A stretch of DNA of 64,000 bases from Ehrlichia chaffeensis str. Arkansas (GCF_000013145.1 NC_007799.1:1112249-1176248), one strand, 5' to 3'; shown: positions 40,071 to 49,423, counted from the stretch's first letter. Notes: generated by a model not told the origin, from the letters alone. Numbers and translations: made by a program.

Positions 40071-40898
40071 ATGAGTAAAAAAAATTTTATTACAATAGGA
40101 GCAACACTTATTCATATGTTGTTACCTAACATATCTTTTCCAGAAACTATTAACAATAACACTGATAAACTTTCTGGGTTATATATAAGTGGGCAATATA
40201 AACCAGGGATTTCTCATTTCAGCAAATTTTCAGTCAAAGAAATCTATAATGATAACATTCAACTAATTGGGTTAAGACACAACGCAATTTCTACTAGTAC
40301 CCTTAATATTAATACAGATTTTAATATCCCCTATAAAGTAACATTTCAAAATAACATTACCAGCTTTAGTGGAGCTATTGGTTATTCTGATCCCACAGGG
40401 GCAAGATTTGAGCTTGAAGGTTCTTATGAAGAATTTGATGTGACAGATCCTGGAGACTGCTTAATAAAAGATACCTATAGATATTTCGCTTTAGCTAGAA
40501 ACCCATCAGGTTCTAGCCCTACCTCAAACAACTATACTGTTATGAGAAATGATGGTGTTTCCATTACTTCTGTTATATTTAATGGCTGTTATGACATCTT
40601 TTTAAAGGATTTAGAAGTATCACCTTATGTATGTGTTGGTGTAGGTGGAGATTTTATAGAATTTTTTGACGCATTACACATTAAATTAGCATACCAAGGC
40701 AAGTTAGGTATCAATTATCACTTATCGACTCAAGCAAGCGTATTTATTGATGGATATTATCATAAGGTTATAGGAAATCAATTCAACAATCTAAATGTTC
40801 AACACGTGGCTAGTACAGATTTTGGACCTGTATACGCAGTAGCCACACTTAACATTGGTTATTTTGGTGGTGAAATCGGAATTAGACTTACATTTTAA
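40071..40898 (+). CDS. P28/P30-family outer membrane protein, paralog 9
   Basis: This 275-residue precursor has a signal peptide ending ISFPE. Blocks are LYISGQYKPGISHFSKFSVKEI, FSGAIGYSDPTGARFELEGSYEEFDVTDP, RYFALARN, FNGCYDI, PYVCVGVGGDFIEFFDALHIKLAYQGKLGINY and GGEIGIRLTF. It starts 8 nt after the paralog 8 stop, with AAGGAG inside that gap, so translation is probably coupled. Confidence 0.95.
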   Translation: MSKKNFITIGATLIHMLLPNISFPETINNNTDKLSGLYISGQYKPGISHFSKFSVKEIYNDNIQLIGLRHNAISTSTLNINTDFNIPYKVTFQNNITSFSGAIGYSDPTGARFELEGSYEEFDVTDPGDCLIKDTYRYFALARNPSGSSPTSNNYTVMRNDGVSITSVIFNGCYDIFLKDLEVSPYVCVGVGGDFIEFFDALHIKLAYQGKLGINYHLSTQASVFIDGYYHKVIGNQFNNLNVQHVASTDFGPVYAVATLNIGYFGGEIGIRLTF

Positions 40899-40907
40899 AG
40901 GAATATT

Positions 40908-41765
40908 ATGAATAATAGAAAAAGTTTTTTTATAATAGGTGCATCATTACTAGCAAGCTTATTATTCACATCTGAGGCCTCTTCTACAGGAAATGTAAGT
41001 AACCATACTTATTTTAAACCTAGGTTATATATCAGTGGACAATATAGACCAGGAGTTTCTCATTTTAGCAAATTTTCAGTCAAAGAAACCAACTACAATA
41101 CTACTCAACTAGTTGGGCTTAAAAAGGACATCAGTGTCATAGGGAACAGTAATATCACAACCTACACAAATTTCAACTTTCCTTACATTGCAGAATTTCA
41201 AGACAATGCCATAAGTTTCAGTGGGGCAATTGGATACTTGTATTCCGAGAATTTTAGAATTGAAGTAGAGGCTTCTTATGAAGAATTTGATGTTAAAAAT
41301 CCAGAAGGATCTGCTACAGACGCATACAGGTATTTTGCACTAGCACGTGCTATGGATGGCACTAATAAATCTAGTCCTGATGACACAAGAAAATTCACTG
41401 TCATGAGAAATGACGGGTTATCAATTTCATCAGTAATGATAAATGGGTGTTACAATTTTACATTAGATGATATACCAGTAGTACCGTATGTATGCGCAGG
41501 AATAGGAGGAGATTTCATAGAGTTTTTTAATGATTTACATGTTAAGTTTGCTCATCAAGGCAAGGTAGGTATTAGTTATTCTATATCCCCTGAAGTAAGT
41601 TTATTTCTTAACGGATATTACCATAAAGTAACAGGTAACAGATTTAAAAACTTACACGTTCAACACGTAAGTGATTTAAGTGACGCTCCTAAGTTCACAT
41701 CTGCAGTTGCTACACTCAATGTTGGGTACTTTGGTGGCGAAATTGGAGTAAGATTTATATTTTAA
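40908..41765 (+). CDS. P28/P30-family outer membrane protein, paralog 10
   Basis: This 285-residue precursor has a signal peptide ending EASST. Blocks are LYISGQYRPGVSHFSKFSVKETN, ISFSGAIGYLYSENFRIEVEASYEEFDVKNP, RYFALARA, INGCYNF, PYVCAGIGGDFIEFFNDLHVKFAHQGKVGISY and GGEIGVRFIF. It lies 9 nt after paralog 9, with AAAGGAA upstream of the ATG. It is the last member before the group with a fixed 24-nt spacer. Confidence 0.95.
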   Translation: MNNRKSFFIIGASLLASLLFTSEASSTGNVSNHTYFKPRLYISGQYRPGVSHFSKFSVKETNYNTTQLVGLKKDISVIGNSNITTYTNFNFPYIAEFQDNAISFSGAIGYLYSENFRIEVEASYEEFDVKNPEGSATDAYRYFALARAMDGTNKSSPDDTRKFTVMRNDGLSISSVMINGCYNFTLDDIPVVPYVCAGIGGDFIEFFNDLHVKFAHQGKVGISYSISPEVSLFLNGYYHKVTGNRFKNLHVQHVSDLSDAPKFTSAVATLNVGYFGGEIGVRFIF

Positions 41766-41789
41766 TTATAACTAAATACGGAAGATCTA
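41766..41789 (+). repeat. 24-nt conserved spacer with ribosome site, first of four
   Basis: Gaps 41766-41789, 42666-42689, 43587-43610 and 44514-44537 are all exactly 24 nt. All follow the pattern TTA(T/C)AA, A-rich middle, then GGAA ending 6 nt before ATG. They carry no promoter, so these paralogs ride on one transcript. Their identity marks a block of recent tandem duplication. Confidence 0.9.
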
Positions 41790-42665
41790 ATGAATAAAAA
41801 AAACAAGTTTATTATAGCTACAGCATTGGTATATTTACTGTCATTACCTAGTGTATCGTTTTCAGAGGTTACAAACAGCAGTATTAAAAAACACTCTGGG
41901 TTATATATTAGTGGACAATACAAACCAAGTGTTTCTGTTTTTAGTAGTTTCTCAATTAAAGAAACTAACACTATCACAAAAAATCTTATAGCGTTAAAAA
42001 AAGATATTAACTCTCTTGAAGTTAACGCCGATGCTAGTCAAGGTATTAGTCATCCAGGAAATTTTACTATACCTTATATAGCAGCATTTGAAGATAATGC
42101 TTTTAATTTCAACGGTGCTATTGGTTACATTACTGAAGGTCTAAGGATTGAAATAGAAGGTTCCTATGAAGAATTTGATGCTAAAAACCCTGGAGGTTAT
42201 GGTCTAAATGATGCCTTTCGGTACTTTGCTTTAGCACGTGATATGGAAAGCAACAAGTTCCAACCAAAAGCACAAAGCTCACAAAAAGTATTTCACACTG
42301 TAATGAAGAGTGATGGGTTATCTATAATATCTATCATGGTTAACGGCTGTTATGATTTTTCTTCGGATAATTTATTAGTATCACCTTATATATGTGGAGG
42401 TATAGGTGTGGATGCAATAGAATTTTTTGACGCATTACACATTAAACTTGCGTGCCAAAGCAAATTAGGCATCACTTATCAATTATCTTATAATATCAGC
42501 TTATTTGCTGATGGATATTATCATCAAGTAATAGGTAACCAATTCAGAAATTTAAACGTTCAACATGTAGCTGAACTTAATGATGCACCTAAAGTTACAT
42601 CTGCAGTTGCCACACTTAATGTTGGATATTTCGGCGCTGAAGTTGGAGTAAGATTTATATTTTAA
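41790..42665 (+). CDS. P28/P30-family outer membrane protein, paralog 11
   Basis: This 291-residue precursor has a signal peptide ending VSFSE. Blocks are LYISGQYKPSVSVFSSFSIKETN, LKKDINSLEV, FNFNGAIGYITEGLRIEIEGSYEEFDAKNP, RYFALARD, VNGCYDF, GGIGVDAIEFFDALHIKLACQSKLGITYQ and GAEVGVRFIF. It belongs to the subgroup 11-14, which shares VSVFS in place of VSHFS and a Cys or Tyr before Q in the barrel block. Confidence 0.95.
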   Translation: MNKKNKFIIATALVYLLSLPSVSFSEVTNSSIKKHSGLYISGQYKPSVSVFSSFSIKETNTITKNLIALKKDINSLEVNADASQGISHPGNFTIPYIAAFEDNAFNFNGAIGYITEGLRIEIEGSYEEFDAKNPGGYGLNDAFRYFALARDMESNKFQPKAQSSQKVFHTVMKSDGLSIISIMVNGCYDFSSDNLLVSPYICGGIGVDAIEFFDALHIKLACQSKLGITYQLSYNISLFADGYYHQVIGNQFRNLNVQHVAELNDAPKVTSAVATLNVGYFGAEVGVRFIF

Positions 42666-42689
42666 TTACAATTAAATACGGAAAAGTTC

Positions 42690-43586
42690 ATGAATCACAA
42701 AAGTATGCTCTTTACAATAGGTACAGCTTTGATATCCTTATTGTCATTACCTAATGTATCATTCTCAGGAATCATAAATAACAATGCTAACAATTTAGGT
42801 ATATACATTAGTGGGCAATATAAACCCAGTGTTTCTGTTTTTAGCAATTTCTCAGTAAAAGAAACTAACTTCACTACACAACAGTTAGTAGCACTTAAAA
42901 AAGATATTGATTCTGTTGACATTAGTACCAATGCTGATAGCGGTATTAATAATCCGCAGAATTTCACTATCCCTTATATACCAAAATTTCAAGACAATGC
43001 TGCTAGTTTTAGTGGAGCACTTGGATTCTTCTACGCTAGAGGTTTAAGACTTGAAATGGAAGGTTCCTATGAAGAATTTGATGTTAAAAACCCTGGAGGA
43101 TATACAAAAGTAAAAGATGCATATCGTTACTTTGCCCTGGCACGTGAGATGCAATCTGGTCAAACTTGCCCTAAACACAAAGAAACATCAGGTATTCAAC
43201 CTCACGGTATTTATCACACTGTTATGAGGAATGATGGGGTATCTATTTCATCTGTCATAATCAATGGTTGTTATAACTTTACTTTAAGTAATCTACCAAT
43301 ATCACCTTACATGTGTGTAGGTATGGGAATAGATGCTATACAATTTTTTGATTCACTACATATTAAGTTTGCACATCAAAGTAAGTTAGGTATTACTTAC
43401 CCACTATCTTCAAATGTTCATTTATTTGCTGATAGCTATTATCATAAAGTAATAGGTAATAAATTTAAAAATCTAAGGGTTCAACACGTTTATGAATTAC
43501 AACAGGTACCTAAAGTTACATCTGCTGTTGCTACACTTGATATTGGGTATTTTGGTGGTGAAGTTGGAGTAAGGTTTATACTTTAA
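42690..43586 (+). CDS. P28/P30-family outer membrane protein, paralog 12
   Basis: This 298-residue precursor has a signal peptide ending VSFSG. Blocks are IYISGQYKPSVSVFSNFSVKETN, FSGALGFFYARGLRLEMEGSYEEFDVKNP, RYFALARE, INGCYNF, VGMGIDAIQFFDSLHIKFAHQSKLGITYP and GGEVGVRFIL. The second variable loop is long and His-rich (CPKHKETSGIQPHGIYH). It ends in Leu, where its subgroup ends in Phe. Confidence 0.95.
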   Translation: MNHKSMLFTIGTALISLLSLPNVSFSGIINNNANNLGIYISGQYKPSVSVFSNFSVKETNFTTQQLVALKKDIDSVDISTNADSGINNPQNFTIPYIPKFQDNAASFSGALGFFYARGLRLEMEGSYEEFDVKNPGGYTKVKDAYRYFALAREMQSGQTCPKHKETSGIQPHGIYHTVMRNDGVSISSVIINGCYNFTLSNLPISPYMCVGMGIDAIQFFDSLHIKFAHQSKLGITYPLSSNVHLFADSYYHKVIGNKFKNLRVQHVYELQQVPKVTSAVATLDIGYFGGEVGVRFIL

Positions 43587-43610
43587 TTATAACTAAACAC
43601 GGAAAATTTC

Positions 43611-44513
43611 ATGAAGAAGAAAAATCAATTTATCACAATAAGTACAATATTAGTATGTTTATTGTCATTATCTAATGCATCACTTTCAAACACTACAAAT
43701 AGCAGCACTAAAAAACAGTTTGGGTTATATGTTAGTGGACAATACAAGCCTAGTGTTTCTATTTTTAGCAATTTCTCAGTAAAGGAAACTAATTTTCCTA
43801 CAAAGTATCTAGCAGCTCTTAAAAAAGACATTAATTCTGTCGAATTTGACGATAGTGTTACTGCTGGCATTAGTTACCCACTTAATTTCAGTACTCCTTA
43901 TATAGCTGTATTTCAAGATAATATTTCTAATTTTAATGGCGCTATTGGGTACACTTTTGTTGAAGGCCCAAGAATTGAAATAGAAGGTTCTTATGAAGAA
44001 TTCGATGTCAAAGACCCTGGAAGATATACAGAAATACAAGATGCATACCGTTACTTTGCTTTAGCACGTGATATAGACTCTATTCCTACTAGCCCAAAAA
44101 ATAGAACTTCACATGATGGCAACAGTTCATATAAGGTATACCACACTGTAATGAAAAATGAAGGACTATCTATAATATCCATTATGGTCAATGGCTGCTA
44201 TGATTTTTCTTCAGATAATTTATCAATATTACCTTATGTATGTGGTGGTATAGGTGTAAATGCTATAGAGTTTTTCGATGCATTACATGTTAAATTCGCG
44301 TGTCAGGGTAAATTAGGTATTACTTATCCATTATCTTCCAACGTTAGTTTATTTGCTGGTGGATATTATCACCAAGTAATGGGCAACCAATTTAAAAATC
44401 TAAATGTTCAACATGTAGCTGAACTTAATGACGCACCCAAAGTTACATCTGCAGTAGCTACACTTGACATTGGGTATTTTGGTGGTGAAATTGGAGCAAG
44501 GCTTATATTTTAA
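43611..44513 (+). CDS. P28/P30-family outer membrane protein, paralog 13
   Basis: At 300 residues this is the longest paralog. The signal peptide ends ASLSN. Blocks are LYVSGQYKPSVSIFSNFSVKETN, FNGAIGYTFVEGPRIEIEGSYEEFDVKDP, RYFALARD, VNGCYDF, GGIGVNAIEFFDALHVKFACQGKLGITYP and GGEIGARLIF. The extra length is in the second variable loop (SPKNRTSHDGNSSYK). Confidence 0.95.
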   Translation: MKKKNQFITISTILVCLLSLSNASLSNTTNSSTKKQFGLYVSGQYKPSVSIFSNFSVKETNFPTKYLAALKKDINSVEFDDSVTAGISYPLNFSTPYIAVFQDNISNFNGAIGYTFVEGPRIEIEGSYEEFDVKDPGRYTEIQDAYRYFALARDIDSIPTSPKNRTSHDGNSSYKVYHTVMKNEGLSIISIMVNGCYDFSSDNLSILPYVCGGIGVNAIEFFDALHVKFACQGKLGITYPLSSNVSLFAGGYYHQVMGNQFKNLNVQHVAELNDAPKVTSAVATLDIGYFGGEIGARLIF

Positions 44514-44537
44514 TTATAAACAAATATGGAAAATCTC

Positions 44538-45419
44538 ATGAATAAGAAAAACAAATTCTTTACAATAAGTACAGCAATGGTATGCTTATTGTTATTACCT
44601 GGTATATCATTTTCAGAAACTATAAACAACAGTGCTAAAAAACAGCCTGGGTTATATATCAGTGGGCAGTACAAACCTAGTGTTTCAGTTTTTAGTAATT
44701 TTTCAGTAAAAGAAACTAATGTTCCCACAAAGCAGTTAATAGCACTTAAAAAAGACATTAATTCTGTTGCAGTTGGTAGTAATGCTACTACAGGTATTAG
44801 CAATCCAGGTAATTTCACAATTCCTTATACTGCAGAATTTCAAGATAATGTTGCCAATTTCAATGGGGCTGTTGGTTACTCTTTTCCTGATAGTCTAAGA
44901 ATTGAAATAGAGGGATTTCATGAAAAATTTGATGTCAAAAACCCTGGAGGTTACACACAAGTAAAAGATGCGTACCGTTATTTTGCACTAGCACGTGATT
45001 TAAAAGATGGCTTCTTTGAACCTAAAGCGGAAGATACAGGTGTTTATCATACTGTTATGAAAAATGATGGATTATCTATTTTATCTACTATGGTTAACGT
45101 CTGTTACGATTTTTCTGTAGATGAATTACCAGTCTTACCTTATATATGTGCAGGTATGGGTATAAACGCCATAGAATTCTTCGACGCTTTACATGTAAAA
45201 TTTGCTTACCAAGGCAAACTAGGTATTAGCTATCAACTATTTACTAAAGTAAATTTATTCCTTGATGGGTATTACCATCAAGTAATAGGCAATCAATTCA
45301 AAAACTTAAACGTAAACCATGTTTACACACTTAAAGAATCTCCTAAAGTCACATCTGCAGTAGCTACACTTGACATTGCATACTTTGGTGGCGAAGTTGG
45401 AATAAGATTCACATTTTAA
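44538..45419 (+). CDS. P28/P30-family outer membrane protein, paralog 14
   Basis: This 293-residue precursor has a signal peptide ending ISFSE. An in-frame ATG exists at 44526. The ATG at 44538 keeps the 24-nt spacer and GGAA site of its sisters and is chosen. Blocks are LYISGQYKPSVSVFSNFSVKETN, FNGAVGYSFPDSLRIEIEGFHEKFDVKNP, RYFALARD, VNVCYDF (Val for Gly), AGMGINAIEFFDALHVKFAYQGKLGISYQ and GGEVGIRFTF. It is the last gene of the tight cluster. Confidence 0.95.
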   Translation: MNKKNKFFTISTAMVCLLLLPGISFSETINNSAKKQPGLYISGQYKPSVSVFSNFSVKETNVPTKQLIALKKDINSVAVGSNATTGISNPGNFTIPYTAEFQDNVANFNGAVGYSFPDSLRIEIEGFHEKFDVKNPGGYTQVKDAYRYFALARDLKDGFFEPKAEDTGVYHTVMKNDGLSILSTMVNVCYDFSVDELPVLPYICAGMGINAIEFFDALHVKFAYQGKLGISYQLFTKVNLFLDGYYHQVIGNQFKNLNVNHVYTLKESPKVTSAVATLDIAYFGGEVGIRFTF

Positions 45420-45436
45420 TTGCTCAACCATAAAAT

Positions 45437-45471
45437 AATGGGAAATTACCTTTTCTAGGAAGTTTCTCATT
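45437..45471 (+). terminator. Candidate hairpin closing the tight OMP operon
   Basis: AATGGGAAA at 45437-45445 pairs with TTTCTCATT at 45463-45471 (nine pairs, one G-U) around a 17-nt loop, 18 nt after the stop of paralog 14. No long T-run follows, so it may only stabilise or weakly terminate the transcript. Confidence 0.4.
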
Positions 45472-45998
45472 ATTTAACAGTTAACTTTCTGTAAACTTCT
45501 AATAACAGTATTTTGTTCACTCTTCCCCTTAATAAAAATCATAAGTTTACAATAATGTCAAAAAGATTTCTTTTTAAACACATTTAAAATGGCTAAACCG
45601 TTTTCTGCTTTATTAGAATGATTCCCAAATAAATTTTAATTAATTACTGTTCCGTATTTATTAATATATGTTATAATGTAATTAAATAAGGATACTAGAT
45701 TTGCTCATAATGCATGTACTGAATTTGTGATTTGAAATAACAAGACTTAAATGTCGAATTTAGCTTCTGTCCTAGTGGATAAGTACTTTAGCAAGTGGTA
45801 AAAGCAAGTCTACTCATATTTTTATTAATTAAGTAGTAAAGTTAACTATAGATTTTATTAAAATTTTTATTCTAATCACTTTAAATATCAATTACTTTTG
45901 TTGTAAATTTGAAAGAAATTTTATATTCTAGACTTGCTTTTCTTTATTTCTTTCATTATTCTTAAATTTTTATTATCTTTTATAAAAGGTTTATTAAC
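45472..45998. other. Long spacer dividing the OMP array
   Basis: No gene is seen. The part nearest paralog 15 (about 45915-45950) holds TTTTATATTCTAGACTTGCTTTT. This resembles the block TTTATATTCTGACTTGCTTTT before paralog 20, and so is probably a shared promoter element of singly transcribed members. Confidence 0.5.
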
Positions 45999-46850
45999 AT
46001 GAATTACAAGAAAATTTTTGTAAGCAGTGCATTAATTTCATTAATGTCAATCTTACCTTACCAATCTTTTGCAGATCCTGTAACTTCAAATGATACAGGA
46101 ATCAACGACAGCAGAGAAGGCTTCTACATTAGTGTAAAGTATAATCCAAGCATATCACACTTCAGAAAATTCTCAGCTGAAGAAGCTCCCATCAATGGAA
46201 ATACTTCTATCACTAAAAAGGTTTTCGGGCTGAAAAAAGACGGAGATATAGCACAATCTGCGAATTTTAACAGGACAGATCCAGCCCTCGAGTTTCAGAA
46301 TAACCTAATATCAGGATTCTCAGGAAGTATTGGTTATGCTATGGATGGGCCAAGAATAGAACTTGAAGCTGCATACCAAAAATTTGATGCAAAAAATCCT
46401 GACAACAATGACACTAATAGCGGTGACTACTATAAATACTTTGGACTATCTCGTGAAGACGCAATAGCAGATAAGAAATATGTTGTCCTTAAAAATGAAG
46501 GCATCACTTTTATGTCATTAATGGTTAACACTTGCTATGACATTACAGCTGAAGGAGTACCTTTCATACCGTATGCATGTGCAGGTGTAGGAGCAGACCT
46601 TATAAACGTATTTAAGGATTTTAATTTAAAATTCTCATACCAAGGGAAAATAGGTATTAGCTATCCAATCACACCAGAAGTTTCCGCTTTTATTGGAGGA
46701 TACTACCACGGAGTTATAGGAAATAATTTTAACAAAATACCTGTAATAACACCTGTAGTATTAGAAGGAGCTCCTCAAACCACATCTGCGCTAGTAACTA
46801 TTGACACTGGATACTTTGGCGGAGAAGTTGGAGTAAGGTTCACCTTCTAG
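45999..46850 (+). CDS. P28/P30-family outer membrane protein, paralog 15
   Basis: This 283-residue precursor has a signal peptide ending QSFADP. Blocks are FYISVKYNPSISHFRKFSAEEAP, FGLKKDGD, ISGFSGSIGYAMDGPRIELEAAYQKFDAKNP, YKYFGLSRE, VNTCYDI, PYACAGVGADLINVFKDFNLKFSYQGKIGISYP and GGEVGVRFTF. AAAGG lies before the ATG. It stands alone between long spacers and is intermediate between the first subarray and the later group. Confidence 0.95.
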   Translation: MNYKKIFVSSALISLMSILPYQSFADPVTSNDTGINDSREGFYISVKYNPSISHFRKFSAEEAPINGNTSITKKVFGLKKDGDIAQSANFNRTDPALEFQNNLISGFSGSIGYAMDGPRIELEAAYQKFDAKNPDNNDTNSGDYYKYFGLSREDAIADKKYVVLKNEGITFMSLMVNTCYDITAEGVPFIPYACAGVGADLINVFKDFNLKFSYQGKIGISYPITPEVSAFIGGYYHGVIGNNFNKIPVITPVVLEGAPQTTSALVTIDTGYFGGEVGVRFTF

Positions 46851-47152
46851 TTTTATTTATTTGTTATTATATATAATAAATAGTGAAAAAAATTTAGCAA
46901 TTCATAATAATAGGGAAAATGTGAAGTTATTTCAAGTTTTCCCTTATGTATTTTATATTAGAAGATATTCTTGCCATGTATTTCTACAATTGTATATGGT
47001 TTCTAGGAATAGATGTTTTTCGTGCACGCATAAAACGTATTAAATTTCTCTTACAAAGACTACTTATGTATTATAGTAAAAACTAGCTTATAACTTGTTT
47101 TTACATTGTAGTTCTACTATTGTTAATTTATTTTCACTATTTTAGGTATAAT
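46851..47152. promoter_or_regulatory. Spacer and conserved leader before paralog 16
   Basis: The left part (46875-46916) keeps AATAAATAGTG, TTTAGCAATT and a GGG at 46913-46915. It matches the later spacers but lacks their long G tract. The right part (about 47078-47152) is the leader AACTAGCTTATAACTTG, then ACTATTGTTAATTTA and TTTTAGGT before ATG. This leader recurs at about 48223-48299, 49348-49423 and 50491-50568, and in altered form at 51642-51719. It is the best place for the individual promoters. Confidence 0.65.
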
Positions 47153-47995
47153 ATGAACTGCAAAAAATTTTTTATAACAACTGCATTGGCATTGCCAATG
47201 TCTTTCTTACCTGGAATATTACTTTCTGAACCAGTACAAGATGACAGTGTGAGTGGCAATTTCTATATTAGTGGCAAGTACATGCCAAGTGCTTCTCATT
47301 TTGGAGTTTTCTCTGCCAAAGAAGAAAAAAATCCTACTGTCGCGTTGTATGGTTTGAAACAAGATTGGAACGGTGTTAGTGCTTCAAGTCATGCTGATGC
47401 GGACTTTAATAACAAAGGTTATTCTTTTAAATACGAAAACAATCCATTTCTAGGTTTTGCAGGAGCTATTGGTTATTCAATGGGTGGTCCAAGAATAGAG
47501 TTTGAAGTGTCCTATGAAACATTTGACGTGAAAAATCAAGGTGGTAATTACAAAAATGATGCTCACAGATACTGTGCCTTAGATCGTAAAGCAAGCAGCA
47601 CTAATGCCACAGCTAGTCACTACGTGCTACTAAAAAATGAAGGACTACTTGATATATCACTTATGTTGAATGCATGCTATGACGTAGTAAGTGAAGGAAT
47701 ACCTTTCTCTCCTTACATATGTGCAGGTGTTGGTACCGATTTAATATCCATGTTTGAAGCTATAAACCCTAAAATTTCTTATCAAGGAAAGTTAGGTTTG
47801 AGTTACTCTATAAACCCAGAAGCTTCTGTCTTTGTTGGTGGACATTTTCATAAAGTTGCAGGTAATGAATTCAGGGACATTTCTACTCTTAAAGCGTTTG
47901 CTACACCATCATCTGCAGCTACTCCAGACTTAGCAACAGTAACACTGAGTGTGTGTCACTTTGGAGTAGAACTTGGAGGAAGATTTAACTTCTAA
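47153..47995 (+). CDS. P28/P30-family outer membrane protein, paralog 16
   Basis: This 280-residue precursor has a signal peptide ending ILLSEP. It is one of five closely similar genes (16-20). Marks are FYISGKYMPSASHFGVFSAKEEKNP, FAGAIGYSMGGPRIEFEVSYETFDVKNQ, NACYDV, PYICAGVGTDLISMFEAINPKISYQGKLGLSY and GVELGGRFNF. It has the type A variable segments (NPTVALYGLKQDW and PDLATVTLSVCHF), shared with paralog 18. The ATG at 47153 is preferred over 47120 because the upstream codons are part of the conserved leader. Confidence 0.95.
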   Translation: MNCKKFFITTALALPMSFLPGILLSEPVQDDSVSGNFYISGKYMPSASHFGVFSAKEEKNPTVALYGLKQDWNGVSASSHADADFNNKGYSFKYENNPFLGFAGAIGYSMGGPRIEFEVSYETFDVKNQGGNYKNDAHRYCALDRKASSTNATASHYVLLKNEGLLDISLMLNACYDVVSEGIPFSPYICAGVGTDLISMFEAINPKISYQGKLGLSYSINPEASVFVGGHFHKVAGNEFRDISTLKAFATPSSAATPDLATVTLSVCHFGVELGGRFNF

Positions 47996-48003
47996 TTTTA
48001 TTA

Positions 48004-48084
48004 TTGCCACATGTTAAAAATAATCTAAACTTGTTTTCATTATTGCTACAAATAAATAAAATAGTGGCAAAAAAATGTAGCAAT
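48004..48084 (+). repeat. Interleaved inverted repeats in the spacer after paralog 16
   Basis: TTGCCAC (48004-48010) pairs with GTGGCAA (48064-48070), and ATTGCTACA (48042-48050) pairs with TGTAGCAAT (48076-48084). The arms cross, so either a pseudoknot or two exclusive hairpins can form. The same set occurs at 50269-50349 and, with one change, at 51422-51503. At 49164-49191 a deletion leaves only TTGCCAC and GTGGCAA as a tight hairpin. Confidence 0.8.
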
Positions 48085-48088
48085 AAGA

Positions 48089-48100
48089 GGGGGGGGGGGG
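48089..48100 (+). repeat. Poly-G tract, 12 G, before paralog 17
   Basis: Twelve consecutive G's follow AATAAGA. The tract ends 200 nt before the ATG of paralog 17. Such runs are highly exceptional in this AT-rich DNA. Confidence 0.97.
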
Positions 48101-48299
48101 ACTAATTACTATCTGCCATATCCCTTACTACCACTTACACTAAATAATCTGACAAATACAACAGCTTCTGGAGAAATAAACAATATTTAAATTTTTCTTA
48201 CAAAAACCATTTATATCTTGTACTAAAAACTAGCTTATAACTTGTTTTTACATTGTAGGTTTACTACTGTTAATTTGTTTTCACTATTTCAGGTGTAAT

Positions 48300-49160
48300 A
48301 TGAACTGCGAAAAATTTTTTATAACAACTGCATTAACATTACTAATGTCCTTCTTACCTGGAATATCACTTTCTGATCCAGTACAGGATGACAACATTAG
48401 TGGTAATTTCTACATCAGTGGAAAGTATATGCCAAGCGCTTCGCATTTTGGAGTTTTTTCTGCCAAGGAAGAAAGAAATACAACAGTTGGAGTATTTGGA
48501 ATAGAGCAAGATTGGGATAGATGTGTAATATCTAGAACCACTTTAAGCGATATATTCACCGTTCCAAATTATTCATTTAAGTATGAAAATAATCTATTTT
48601 CAGGATTTGCAGGAGCTATTGGCTACTCAATGGATGGCCCAAGAATAGAGCTTGAAGTATCTTATGAAGCATTCGATGTTAAAAATCAAGGTAACAATTA
48701 TAAGAACGAAGCACATAGATATTATGCTCTGTCCCATCTTCTCGGCACAGAGACACAGATAGATGGTGCAGGCAGTGCGTCTGTCTTTCTAATAAATGAA
48801 GGACTACTTGATAAATCATTTATGCTGAACGCATGTTATGATGTAATAAGTGAAGGCATACCTTTTTCTCCTTATATATGTGCAGGTATTGGTATTGATT
48901 TAGTATCCATGTTTGAAGCTATAAATCCTAAAATTTCTTATCAAGGAAAATTAGGCTTAAGTTACCCTATAAGCCCAGAAGCTTCTGTGTTTATTGGTGG
49001 ACATTTTCATAAGGTGATAGGAAACGAATTTAGAGATATTCCTACTATGATACCTAGTGAATCAGCGCTTGCAGGAAAAGGAAACTACCCTGCAATAGTA
49101 ACACTGGACGTGTTCTACTTTGGCATAGAACTTGGAGGAAGGTTTAACTTCCAACTTTGA
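48300..49160 (+). CDS. P28/P30-family outer membrane protein, paralog 17
   Basis: This 286-residue precursor has a signal peptide ending ISLSDP. Its type B variable segments (NTTVGVFGIEQDWD and LAGKGNYPAIVTLDV) are shared with paralog 20. The barrel end reads GIELGGRFNFQL. The TAA that ends its sisters after RFNF has become CAA, so two residues (Gln-Leu) are added before TGA and the C-terminal Phe is no longer last. Confidence 0.95.
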   Translation: MNCEKFFITTALTLLMSFLPGISLSDPVQDDNISGNFYISGKYMPSASHFGVFSAKEERNTTVGVFGIEQDWDRCVISRTTLSDIFTVPNYSFKYENNLFSGFAGAIGYSMDGPRIELEVSYEAFDVKNQGNNYKNEAHRYYALSHLLGTETQIDGAGSASVFLINEGLLDKSFMLNACYDVISEGIPFSPYICAGIGIDLVSMFEAINPKISYQGKLGLSYPISPEASVFIGGHFHKVIGNEFRDIPTMIPSESALAGKGNYPAIVTLDVFYFGIELGGRFNFQL

Positions 49161-49209
49161 TTATTGCCACAATAAATAAAAATAGTGGCAAAAGAATGTA
49201 GCAATAAGA

Positions 49210-49222
49210 GGGGGGAGGGGGG
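49210..49222 (+). repeat. Interrupted poly-G tract before paralog 18
   Basis: Six G's, an A at 49216, then six G's. It ends 202 nt before the ATG of paralog 18. The interruption should make it less slippery than the other three tracts. Confidence 0.97.
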
Positions 49223-49423
49223 AACTAAATTATTATTTGCCATATCCCTTACTACCACTTACACCAAATAATCTGACAAATACAACAGTTCAAACAAAGG
49301 TAAACAATTCTTAAATTTGTCTTATGAGAACCATTGATATCTTATATTAAAAACTAGCTTATAACTTGTCTTTACATTGCAGTTCTACTATTGTTAATTT
49401 ATTTTCACTATTTTAGGTGTAAT

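Noticed and set aside
46861..47043. 60-codon forward frame between paralogs 15 and 16
   Set aside because: It lies in a spacer that aligns with the non-coding spacers further right; no ribosome site.
48001..48100. Ordinary intrinsic terminators after paralogs 16, 18 and 19
   Set aside because: The hairpins are followed by A-rich and G-rich sequence, not by a T-run, so standard termination is not supported.
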